Below are positions 35,281 through 45,740 of a stretch of 64,000 nucleotides of DNA, piece by piece (within the stretch, counting starts at the first letter, position 1; each line of letters begins with the position of its first letter). The notes beneath the pieces were generated by a model, which was not told the DNA's origin, searched no databases, and saw only the letters and a list, made by a program, of their open reading frames with translations. A program made the translations under genes and the position numbers. The DNA comes from Taxawa tesnikishii (nom. ined.) (Eukaryota > Ascomycota > Dothideomycetes > Dothideales), in the NCBI GenBank assembly GCA_030247885.1, contig JAPDRO010000016.1:186001-250000 (forward strand). The letters are read 5' to 3'.

Positions 35281-35568
35281 ATGGGAGCCAAGGATATCAT
35301 CGGTATCATCTTCGTTGGCCTCGCCGTGGGCGCGCTCCTGGCCCTCACCTTCAATGTTTACAAGCTACCAAGAATCAGGGCGTTGTGGGTTGAGAGAAGG
35401 CAGATTCGCCGCAGCCTTCACCGCAGACAGCCTGTCGCCGTCGACGATATGGCTGGTGTAGAGGACGAGGAGATCGCGATCCCTCTACAGCCCCTTGCAA
35501 ACACGGCCAACGCACCTGTCGACGACCTTATTGTTCCGGAGCCTGCCCTGCTCCGGTCGTACGACTAA
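35281..35568 (+). CDS. 95-residue single-pass membrane protein
   Basis: One exon with an acaacacaATGG start context. Residues 5-25 (DIIGIIFVGLAVGALLALTF) form one strong hydrophobic segment. It is followed by a highly basic stretch, RRQIRRSLHRRQ, then an acidic cytosolic-type tail. The arrangement suits a small type III or signal-anchored membrane protein (organelle or plasma membrane not determinable). A C-rich leader precedes it. No family recognised. Confidence 0.5.
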   Translation: MGAKDIIGIIFVGLAVGALLALTFNVYKLPRIRALWVERRQIRRSLHRRQPVAVDDMAGVEDEEIAIPLQPLANTANAPVDDLIVPEPALLRSYD

Positions 35569-38500
35569 ATCCACGCGGTCCCATCGAGACAATGGGAGGA
35601 GGAACGGAGGGTGAAGGGGCAGTGGTGGAGGGGACAGCAAGGTAGCGAGGAGGCAGCGGCACGCTCTCACCTGCGGTACTTATCAACTCGAGGCTCGTGT
35701 TGTTATAACAACTCCATACCACCTCATTGCTGGCCAAAGAGAACCCTGCAACAATGCTCCAGTGGTTGCCGGCCGGTAGCAGCAAACTTCTTGCGACTGT
35801 TTGTTTGGTCTGCACACCCTTCTCCGATAAAGAGTGCAACAACCACATCGTCTCGCTGTAGACACCCAAGCATCCCGACAGGGTTGCTCATGGGACGTAG
35901 CGACAGATTTAGTGTTTCTCGACCAACGTTATCCGGATAATGCTAACAGATGCAGCAATGGAGCCGGATTACTCTTCTATAGCGAACCGTCGTCTCTAAT
36001 CAAGCGTCCTGCATCCGTGTTCCTTCCTGAGCGCGAAGAAGATTTTGTCGGCCAGCTTCTGGTTTGACGAACAGGATTTCCTTTGTTCCATCCTGGAAGA
36101 GAGTTAGAGGCTTGGGCTATATACTTTCAATCAATGACAGTGCACCTTGTTTGCGGCTTGCAAACACCGAAATGCACATATCTTTCGCCAATCTGTCTTT
36201 CACTTCTCAGTCTCCACGGATGTTCCTCAGTCCGCCTCAGGGAGCCACAGAATCCCGGACTGTTGGCCAGTTCCACTATGGGATACAGTTGGGACTGTCA
36301 AAAAAGAGCAAGGAAAAGTTGCTGGGACACCTGGATCAGTGCATGCATCGAAACATCATGCGCACTCGACGGGCCGTCGGCTGAGTAGCAGAAGTTCTCG
36401 CCAAGAGTGTGCGGCTGGAGGCATGCCGTTTTGAAGCACCAGCAGCATCAGTACACGTTGTCGTCTGTTTCAACTGGCAGATCAGTCTGACCCGTCAATG
36501 CCAGTACGTAGTGGTATTTGATGTGGACATGGGCGCGCGCACAGCTCTTCAAACTCATACACCACGCCGAATCGTTACGCAGCCGCGAGTCAGACCCTCG
36601 AAAGCCGGGCGGCTTGCTTTGGCTCATGCCCAGGGAGTGCTGGGCTTTGACATGCACTAATGACGGAATGATGGAATGCTGGACTGTACAACACGCCAAT
36701 ACGCTTCCGCCGCTTAGGGAGCCGTCGCTGTTCCTTTGAATGAACACTCCTCAGACTCAAAGTGTCATACCCTTGACATTGGAAGCCAGGTCCGATGGGA
36801 CGAGCGTACTTCCATGTGATACCAGGGCCAACACAACGCATGCATCGTTTCATTTCCACATCAGAGTATCGCTCGCATTATAGAGCATCGTAGTGCAACG
36901 GGAACGGTCCCGTGTTGAGGTCAAGTTTCCTTGAATGAAAGGAATTGTTGCGTCGCCGGCTCAGTCGTTCTCACATCCTCGATCAGACCTTGGGGCAACA
37001 GAGAGCAGCACACGACTTCCGAGATAGAAGATGCCAGACACATCGAGTGTTCCGCTGAGAAGTCCTTGCTCAAGACCGCGCAACGGTATCTCACTGAACG
37101 AGCGTATGGAGAATGCCATGGGCACCGATCAGGCACATCTCCTCCATATATATTCGCTGGGGAGGGAGCGGTAACAGCATCAATCAACTACGCTCCCAAT
37201 CCCACATGATCTTGGCGTTTCATACTTATCCAGGATGGCCAGTAGATCATTGTTGCCGATCGATTGTCCATCTTTCGGTAGGCTCCATATCGTTCTCCAG
37301 ACAACAGCAGCAGGTGTGATCAATTGCTTGCCGGACAGCTTCCGTACAACACGACATTCAAACTCGGTTTTCAATTCATCTTCGAACCCCACGGAGTTGC
37401 CCAGCTCAACTCCGGTTGTTGTGGTGGTCACGGGAACGAACATCCGTCGAACGGAGCAAGCTTGTTCTGCGAAGTGCTCAACATCAAGAAGTCGCTTTGG
37501 GAGTCCCATGATCATTCGAGTATCGTCTGCTTGCCTGGCACGAGGTCTTTGCTGGTATGCAAGGTCGCCTTCGACTTTTCGTACGGACTCAGACCAAAAG
37601 CAGCGCAGCGTTCCTTTTCCGGACAACGGGATCCGGAATGCTCCTGTTGGTTGTTTGGCGGGCAGAGAACGAAGCAGATAGATCAGTGTGACCTGGGATG
37701 CTGCAACTCTTCAACGTTGTCAATGATGCCCGGTAGCCTGGGATTGAAGATCGTTTGTACGCTCGTTGTTGAGAGAGCCGTGTGCGCAGGGTTCAGGGCC
37801 AGATCATCAAAGGACATCCCGGCTTGTTTGTTTCCAGGGGGCCAGAAACGTGTTATCATGCATCAGTACCAGTGAGAATCTGGAGGATGCATCACGCAAT
37901 CGTGATTCCGGATAATTCAACGATCCAGCGTTATCCAGCGGCCAGCTGTTGTCGTTCAGGATAACCGCAACGCAAGGCAACATAGGATCGTCGCGGAAAG
38001 TGCAGGCTCCGAGATGATATTGATTCTCGAGTCACCAGAGCGGGTATTGGACTCTATTCTTCCTTCACCTGTCGAGCAGCGACTGCACATCCATCGACGC
38101 CGGTGGGTCTTGCCTGACAGCCTGTAAACGGTATTCAGGCGCCAGTCTTACAGGTGTAGTCCTCGGTGAAGCCTCGAGACACAAAAGCAGATGGCTTCCA
38201 CGCCAGCTGTCGATGTCCAGCACTATGGCGTCGGCGGCGTGCAGATGTAAGGCTTGCGTTTGTCTAGAACAGCGAGGCGCCAGGTTGTTGCTGCAAGTGC
38301 TGTGCGGTTGGAACTTCCTCACTCGAACAAGCGCGAAACATTGCCAACCACGGAATATTCCGCTGGTGGTCCCGTTCCTAGGACATGAGCTCACGCACAA
38401 AGCACGCAATGATCCAGTTCTTGTCGTAGCTGAGCTGCAACCCGGTTCTTGTCTCCACGACGAGTCGAGTAAAGCTGCGGAGGGATACCACGGAACGATT

Positions 38501-38707
38501 GAAACACAGATATTCAGAAAGCGCTGTGAGGCGCTATGTTGGGACAAGAAGCTATCCAGACTATTTATCACATATTCAAAGTAGAGCCACTATACGCCAG
38601 GCCCAAACATTGAGAACTCCACACACCACGCAATACACCTTGGTATCCAAGAAACCATCTAAACCCCGTCCAATGCCCTCATAAATCATTACAGCGACCA
38701 CGATCGC
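35569..38707. other. 3.1-kb region without a recognised gene
   Basis: Several 100-180-codon frames exist on both strands. The best is the minus-strand frame 37180-37626, which includes DELKTEFECRVVRKLSGKQL and has coding-like composition, but nothing links it to a family. The plus-strand 37324-37875 frame overlaps it antisense. I call neither. Confidence 0.3.
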
Positions 38708-40195
38708 TCAAGCAAGGCCGAAAACAGCCCTCATACGCTTGCGCAGCTCTCCGCCCATGGCGAGTCTGGTCTCCCGCGTCCTGGTGGCAGCATCCTTGTT
38801 CTCGGCCGCTCTTCGCAGCAGATAGTTCAAGCACTCCTTCATGGTGCCCCAGCAGGAACACTTGAACACCTTGGGCACGTCAACGACCTTCTTGTCTGAG
38901 GCGTCGCCCTTGCTGGCTTGGAGGAGCTCGCAGCTGACCTCGTCCGCCATACCCTGGAGCTGTCCGTATGCCAGGGGTACAAGCTCTTCGCCGTTCTGAA
39001 TCTGCTCGGTTCTGAGCGCCTGAGCTTTGCGGACTGTAGTTGCATTGTGGGTTGCGAGTACGACATTGATCTCGGGGAGTTCTTCGCTGGCGTTGCCGGA
39101 CACGGGCTGCAGAGTCTCGGTGTACTTGCGCTTGAGCAGAGATGCGGTGATCGAGTCGTAGTTGTTGTGTGTCGATTCGATGGTCGGCCAGATCAAATGC
39201 CGTGGCTCGGAGTGGAGGTATGCGCCTCGGACAAGCTTGAGACCGAGGATGTGGCCGTCTGCCTTCGCCATCGCCAAGTGCTTCGAAATCTGGCCTGCCG
39301 TGCTCTTCAGGTAGCATTGGTATGTGTTGTAGATCACCGCGCTCCTGCCCCGATTGTACACCCGCTGCATAGCCATGCTCCACTCGTCAATCGTCGGCGT
39401 GGTTGTTGTTTCCTCCGCTGCGGGAAGAAGCCTTACACCTTTGGCGGCTGCCGCGTCGCAGACTTGCCGAATCGCTTTGTCCATAAGCGGTGAAGGCTGC
39501 TGCTTCGCCTTCAGCCGTTGAAGCGCATGGGTTCCGAGGCCAGACCATCTGTGTTGCGCGGTTAGCTCGCATACTCTTGTATTGCATGGATGTTGTCCAA
39601 AACTTACTTGACTCCGAGGAAATCGCCCGGGGCAGCGATCTCGATGGACGTGAGCATGTTCTCCACCCACCACGCAACGTCCTTCTCCTCGTTGGCGTTG
39701 ACCAAGTCCTCCTTAAGCATCTCAAGAGCGTGCTCAAGGATGACTCCATCGTAGCCAACGGCTTGAAGGTTGTGTTTTGTCTGGGTGACCTCGGCCTTGT
39801 TGGAGCCGGCGCAGTATTGCTTGTAGAATGTCTCTCGAAGAACTAATCGGAGCACAGGATTGCGCTCAATGTCAGTCACGAATGACTTGGACTCGAGCAT
39901 GCGCGTAAGGACGGCGGAACATGCTCCGAGAAGGGCAGGCGAGGAGGAGACGGCAGTCATGAGGTAGGTCCGGAGGACCGTCGACAGGGGAAGGCATGCC
40001 AGCGCAGCATCCTGAGAGGTGGAAGGAGCGGTCGGCGGAGGGTAGGCGATGGCCCTGGAGGATGCGCTTGAGCTCGCTGCCAGCGATGCTTTGTCGGAGC
40101 TGGAGCTGTGAATGGAGCGGGAGCACACAAGGAAGGGGAGGGGACTGCTTCACGATAGCGTCGAGACGCGCCAAGCGGAGGCTGCCGGTCTTCAT
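38708..40195 (-). CDS. PUT1: mitochondrial proline dehydrogenase (proline oxidase)
   Basis: FAD enzyme oxidising proline to pyrroline-5-carboxylate in mitochondria, the first step of proline use as nitrogen or carbon source (PUT1 in yeast, prnD in Aspergillus). Two exons, 39608-40195 and 38708-39548, with a 59-bp intron ending gttagc..acacag, joining GDFLGVK to WSGLGTH. Core beta/alpha-barrel motifs: YNTYQCYLKSTAGQI, LGLKLVRGAYLHSEPRH, VLATHNATT and AYGQLQGMADEVS, then LNYLLRRAAENKDA. The N-terminus (MKTGSLRLARLDAIVKQ, then SRSIHSSSS) is a Ser/Arg-rich mitochondrial presequence. Two one-base slips, in the runs 40135-40138 and 40140-40143, restore KQSPSPFLVCSRSIH. No pyrroline-carboxylate dehydrogenase or permease gene lies beside it. 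Confidence 0.9.
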
Positions 40196-41470
40196 GCTTC
40201 TGTCTGTGCGCTGATTTGGTCGCAGTAGTTGTCACACACGCACGAATAGAAGTGAAGGGGATCTGACTGGGCGATGGGGGTTTCTTTGTCTGTCCTTCTG
40301 ATCGAAGGCGCCGACTACATCTTATATCACTGTACCAGAAGAGAGTCTATCGCTGCTATCGTCACACTCGCGGCTCTTTGCCTCGCGGTTACCTTCGGCC
40401 TTGCGTGAGCGCATAGTGGAGAGTGAGACTGGCATGTTTGCTTGTGTGGATCGCTTCTCGACCGACAAGGCCCGTGGCGCCTTCCCCTTTTCGCTCACGC
40501 GCAACCTTGTCCAGACTTCAGTCCTTCACACAAAGCCGCTGTTTTCCATCAACACACCGAAGCCCCACGACTTCCGTCTGATGTAAGATTCCCTTGCCAA
40601 CGGCTTGATCCTCTTTCTATTGCCACACGCAATCTCCCTGGCTGGTTACCCGCCAGCAGCCGTTCGATATGCCAGATCGCAACCGATATCGTCGACAGGC
40701 TCGGTGCTCCGCCACTGCGCTGGCCCTTCGCTGCCCTTGAGCCTTGTCCGCTATCGCTCACCGCGACTCGGCACACGACTGGCCAGAATTCGCCGAGCAC
40801 GCAAGCAACCCTGCTCCACCCTCCTCTTACGCCCTCCTCCCTCGCTACGAACTCTTCGGCCGGCAAATTCGGCCCTTGAGACTCAGCCTTACGCTTGCGC
40901 CTGCACGTGTCTGGCCTGCGCGGCGCATGCCTCCACGGCAACCTGGCTGACACGGACTTTCCTTCCTGCTGCGACGTTTGGCATCCGTTGGGCATCACCC
41001 CGTTTCGTACCTTATCTCCCTCAGTCCCTCAGCCCTGCGTCGGCTCTCCGACAACCAACGTGGGGCCTTTCTTCCAATGTGTCTTTCGTGCTCTCGTACC
41101 CCTCTCTCTCTTCCTTGAACAACAGTCTGTCCTTTCTCTCAGTATACATCAGTGTCTATACACCAGTCACGAAGGCCTTCGCCCACTATACTTACTATAT
41201 TTCCATCGTCAACTCACTATACCTTCTTTTACTCTCTGCTCCTTCTCCTTCACTGCTGCGTTAACATACCCCTCAACAAGCCCCTTGCGGTTCTCTCCGG
41301 TCTCACCATTCAGGCTTCGAGTCGTTCACCTCTCGTGTTGAGAATCGTTCATCTTCAACTCATATATACTCTCTCAGTCTCTACGTCTCATAAGCTCGCA
41401 TTCAAAAGAAGAAGGTTTATACCTATATACGTATAATTCGTGGTCTTTCCCATACCGGTCATATACCAGG
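40196..41470. other. divergent promoter region; long pyrimidine-rich leader
   Basis: Lies between proline oxidase (minus) and the next plus-strand gene. From about 40790 to 41440 the plus strand is strongly C/T-rich with repeated ctctct and tatac blocks, as in long fungal 5' leaders. Open frames of up to 219 codons here are low-complexity Leu/Ser/Pro and are not called. Confidence 0.4.
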
Positions 41471-41528
41471 ATGTTGCTCGGACGGGACACTGTCACGCCG
41501 CTCCTGCACCGGGGTCGCCAAGGTACGC

Positions 41529-42257
41529 TTGGATTCAACTTACTGGACCGTCGCCGTGATGCAGGCTACTCCGCCTCTTCCAAGAAAGGAACCCATGCTG
41601 GACGATGCGTTACCCATAATGGACGGACTCTCAAGCAATCCGAGATTTACCGGAGACACCAGAACCGGATTCCAAGATATTTCGTCTTTGTCCAGTACAG
41701 CCGTCCCATGCACGACCAGCGATGCTGGATGCACACGCTATCAGGACGGGTTGACTGTCGTGCCTTCGACTTCCAGGCGAGATCCGTTGCCTGGTCGTGC
41801 AGTGGCACATGCTCCTATACCGGAGGATGCGGGGCGACATCCTGAAGGTATGCTGCGCAGCCATTGTTGCGTCATTATGCCGGTCCAGCTGTCTGTCTAC
41901 TCCTTGACAGATACTATCCCGTACGTGTCCGATGACTGACACTGCGCAGTCCTGCTGGACTTCCTTAAGCCGGACGGAGAGCCCCAAGAACCTTGCATCT
42001 TGCGTCCGGGTCACCAACCGAGTCACAGCTGGGGGCAGACTCGATCTTCCGCGTTCTGGAATCTGGGCATTACAGAAACCCGTCCTCTGCCTCGATGGCA
42101 TCCATATTCCCTCTCTCAATCAATTACATCCTTGCGCTGGCTGAGGTCCAGTGCGGTACGCTTTGCCGTGGCGTCATCTTACTTTGTCCCGGAGACAGAG
42201 CTTCCAAACCAACTGTTCATACTTTACCCATGCGGATGCCGGGCGCTAGCCTGCTGA
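41529..42257 (+). CDS. unrecognised two-exon gene, possibly longer
   Basis: Exon 41529-41847 (MDSTYWTVAVMQATPPLP...) splices across a 103-bp intron (gtatgc donor, gactgac branch, gcgcag acceptor) to 41951-42257. The junction gives a natural reading: GRHPEVLLDFLKPDGEPQE. The second exon continues through HSWGQTRSSAFWNLGITE and LPNQLFILYPCGC. The frame then stops at 42255, but an adjacent frame and another intron (42291-42435) lead into further coding-like sequence to about 42720, so a slip near 42240 may hide a longer protein. A start at 41471 with a 43-bp first intron is an alternative. No family recognised; no transmembrane segment. Confidence 0.42.
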
Positions 42258-44600
42258 TCTGTCGATCGGCAACGTACATTGGCACCCAGAAAGTAAGCAA
42301 AGCTTCCCATACTATTTCACTACCTTTATGCGATTCCCTTTGGCGGCACCTGCAGCTCATATGCTATCATCCTGTATGAGTCTTCCAGTTGCGGGCGTTC
42401 TTGCCTGGACGTGTAGGCTAACTTTGACAATGCAGGTACAAGACGGTGTACTGGAGCGTTGCTTGAGAACCGATTTCGACTTTCAGTCTAGCTTGCACAT
42501 CATCAAGATGTGTGGTCGAATACCCATCCCGACATCCAGACGTGTTCCACAGGCAAGAGCAATACCACGTCTTCTTTTGCGCCTGCGGTGTCATCAATCT
42601 GCGCGCGCAAGAGCAGGAAAGACTTTCTATAATCCTGTGCTGCGTTGTGTTACAGACTCGAATGCAACACGATTATCGAGATTTCTCTTGGCGTTGTGCG
42701 GCAGACACAAAGTACGAGAAGGTTCGTACTACACCTTGCATAGTCAACAGCACCGATCTTCTGTTCGGTCCCTGGATTGTCCTCCGGGCGCTGCTTCGTT
42801 CTGGTAGCGTCGGCGGTGTTTGTTCGCCCAGGTCCCTTTGCGCGTCGATTTGCGCGCAGCGTAAAGAGCTGAAGGGTGAGTGTCGTTGCCCTAACCTTCA
42901 TTATCAACGAAATTCAGGACTTCCTTCATTAGGGCAGAGCAGAGCAAGGTCCGCTTTGCTCTGCTCTGCTCTGATGTTTTTCTTTTCGCCATGACGTCCA
43001 TGCGCTAATCATTTTTTCCAGCGTCAAGTGTAAGGTTGTAAGCTGCTCCTCAAACGCCCGGGGTTCGATTCCGGCACTCGCTCTTGGGCTTTGCGTTTTG
43101 GCGAACACCGCCGCTGACCCAGGAAATTGATTCAACGCGAATATCACTGGTACCAATCTGTCTGGTTGAGAATCCTCTTTTGGACCTTTGCAGCCGGTAT
43201 TCCCAATTCAGTCAGTAACAAGGATCAGGGAACTCAGGTCTGGCCATGGTCTCTCTTTGGGTTCCAACAATACAGCCTGTACGTCCGCTCACCGCATCAA
43301 GCTCACTCGCGCGCTTGCCTGTATGCACGAGGCTCCTTGTACATCTCCATAGAGTCTGAGCACTACCTCAATCCACCAGGCGGTCGGATACTTGTGCTGC
43401 CGAATATTGCTCACAGCCATCAAGGCGCTGCAGCAACCTCAAGGCGGGAATGGGTGCGCACCGGCCGAAACTACAAATACCGTAGTTTTCGGTGGCCCTT
43501 CCGTCGACCGGAATGCCGCACCCTCCGGACGATCGGCGTCTTGTGCCTTAGCGCAATCAGTTGAGCAGAGCAGGCAGAGCACCTGCTTTACAGGTCTGCT
43601 GACAAACTTACAGAAACAGCACGACTCACGGTTCGAGCCAGACGTGAGCGCTCATCTTTTTGCTGCTTTTCCTACCCGTCTTATTTTCCTTTGTTTGTTA
43701 GACGGTATCCTTTTTACAACCTTCTCCGGTCTCCTGAGGCTAGCTTTTGCAAGCGATGTATTGCTGCTTTTTCTTTCCTCGAGTAACGGTGTTCCAGTCA
43801 TTGTTATATACCCATCCCGGAAAAGCGATACGAGGGAATCTACTATTATCGCGTGCAGCGCGCAAGTTTCAATCATATCCAAGCAAAGATTTCGTATATC
43901 TTGTCTCGACTATTCTGTGCGTTCCGGTATACCTCTCCAGACATCTCAACGCATGCTTTGTCGCGAAAACCCAGCAGCACAAAAGCTACAAGCTCGGGAC
44001 GATCGCCCGGGGGCCAACATGCATTAGCCCTCATACCGGCCTCATATTCTTGGAGCAACACTGCGTACGCCATTCCCCGATCTCGTCACCTTCCGAACCC
44101 GAAGGGAAAACCGTGTGGTTGAGGAGAGCGTGAAGGGTTGCCCGAAAGCCTGACATCGAGTTCATGTACCGCGCGGTATACTGAGCAAGGATCCTGGGAC
44201 TTGATCGAGAGCTCCACCTTGCTTTGCGGAGACTTTGAGTGTACTTTTCCTCCTCTTAAAACCGTTCGCTAAGCTGCCATCGATGACCCTCATGGTATGC
44301 TGGCATTGAAGGTCAAGTCGATGGACAGGATTGATCGGAGGCTGAATGGATGTAATAAGGCAAGAGAGGAAAGTGCACCAAAGGCAGCAATGAAGAGAGG
44401 TGTGTAGAGGGTTGTAGAGCACTATCAGTCCAAGTCAGCGTGGGCTGTATCTGGCTACAAGACTTGAAGTGGTCGGCATGTCCCCGCGCCTTGTTTGCAA
44501 CGGCATCAAAGCGCCCTGTCAACTAACCCGCACAGAAAGCGTGGTGTAGTCCCTTCATTGTCCCGCCAGGAATCAATCTTGACCCCGAGAAATTGCCATT
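42258..44600. other. gene-poor region with scattered coding-like patches
   Basis: The patch at 42512-42730 (RQEQYHVFFCACGVINLRAQ) may belong to the gene on its left. Beyond 42,800 no frame is convincing on either strand. Confidence 0.3.
42935..42968. repeat. 13-bp inverted repeat (hairpin)
   Basis: CAGAGCAGAGCAA at 42935-42947 pairs perfectly with 42956-42968 around an 8-base loop; a T-rich stretch follows at 42977-42985, giving a terminator-like layout on the plus strand. Confidence 0.7.
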
Positions 44601-44679
44601 CATGCCGACTGCCACATCGAAGACAACAGCAAAACCTCAGGCCGCTGCTCGTCGGAAAAGGAAATGTACTTAGGCCTGG

Positions 44680-45740
44680 CATACGAGCTGTTTCGGACTG
44701 CGGCTCAAGAACGTACCTGGGCGCTGATGCCATTCGATGGACGGCCCACCGGAGGGAAGGCTGTGCGCATTGTCTGGGGAATCGTTCCGGCCCTCGTTGT
44801 ACGGTCGCTGTCACTGAAACGAAAGCACCAAGCAGTGCGGCAAGCACCAAAACGATAGCGCGGTACCGAGTGACGAAGAGGAAGTATGCTAGTATCGGAG
44901 AGCTTACACCAACGCTACATCGACCTCAACCCTCGCGTCGATGGCTCGTAATGGCGTGATAGCTGTTTCCTTCGTCAGTTTCGGTATTGACATAGATACG
45001 GCGGGCATTACAGGAGGGAATTGTGTGTTCCTACCGGGAGGACTGAGAGAGCGATGGATCGCAAGCTCAGTAGAATATGTGGGAAGATTCGATATGGTAC
45101 GCCGGTGTGAGGAAATTTGATCTTGGCCTCACTTTGTACGGCCGCTGTCATCGGAAGTACAGCGCCGAGCAACTGTTGAAGGCCGAAGGGGGACAAGAAA
45201 CTGGTGCCGGAGAACTTACATCAATGCTGCTTGCCAACGACTCCAACAACCACAACCGTTGCATGGCGCTACGTCTGTCTCCCTGGTCAGTTCAATGATT
45301 ACAAAAGAGCGACGACAGTCTCCAATGTTAACTGTATATTTCCCACGGGAAAGGATCGAGTCAGCGGCAAAGCGCAATAACAGTCGTGATAGTCGTGGGA
45401 AGGTTAGTCTCGGCCTTCTCTGTTGAGATTGTTGTCAAAGACTTGACGGTGCTTCACTGCGATGAAAGTTGTGGAAAGAGAAACGGATTTTGTTAAGAAG
45501 ATGATTCCTGGGTAGTTGTACCTGGAATTTGGATGTTGCGGCAAAGCCGGTGTATGTCTCCAACTTTCCAGGACCAAAGCAGCGATAGAGCGCAACCCCA
45601 GTTGTGATATATGCAGGAGGATTGATCTCGGCCTTGCTTTGTGAAGGTCGCTGCCACAGAGATGACAGTACCTTAGAACGAGAAGGCCGCGAAGAGGGCA
45701 CACTGGTACTGAGAAGCTTACAGTGATTGTGCTTTACCAC
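44680..45740 (-). repeat. array of about four diverged repeat units
   Basis: A motif of the form GATCTcGGCCTtgcTTTGTacGGtCGCTGtCA recurs on the plus strand near 44770, 45120, 45405 and 45630, with spacings of about 350, 285 and 225 bp. Three units are followed by gagaa(g)CTTACa (near 44903, 45215 and 45717). On the minus strand that element reads GTAAG(C/T)TCTCCG, a splice-donor-like start. The copies are strongly diverged but share order as well as sequence. This could be a decayed tandem duplication or repeated exon-intron modules of a minus-strand gene, whose longest piece (44506-44850) includes LLGAFVSVTATVQRGPERFP. Confidence 0.45.

Noticed and set aside
37180-37875. Overlapping antisense frames of 148 and 183 codons
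   Set aside because: Neither shows a motif or splice signals; the minus one has slightly coding-like composition but not enough to call.
40605-41264. 219-codon plus-strand open frame
   Set aside because: Low-complexity Leu/Ser/Pro translation of a C/T-rich leader; other frames are equally open.
43031-43085. tRNA-like B box (ggttcgattcc) with possible CAA anticodon loop upstream on the plus strand
   Set aside because: No matching 5' acceptor strand or A box was found; at most a 3' fragment of a tRNA.
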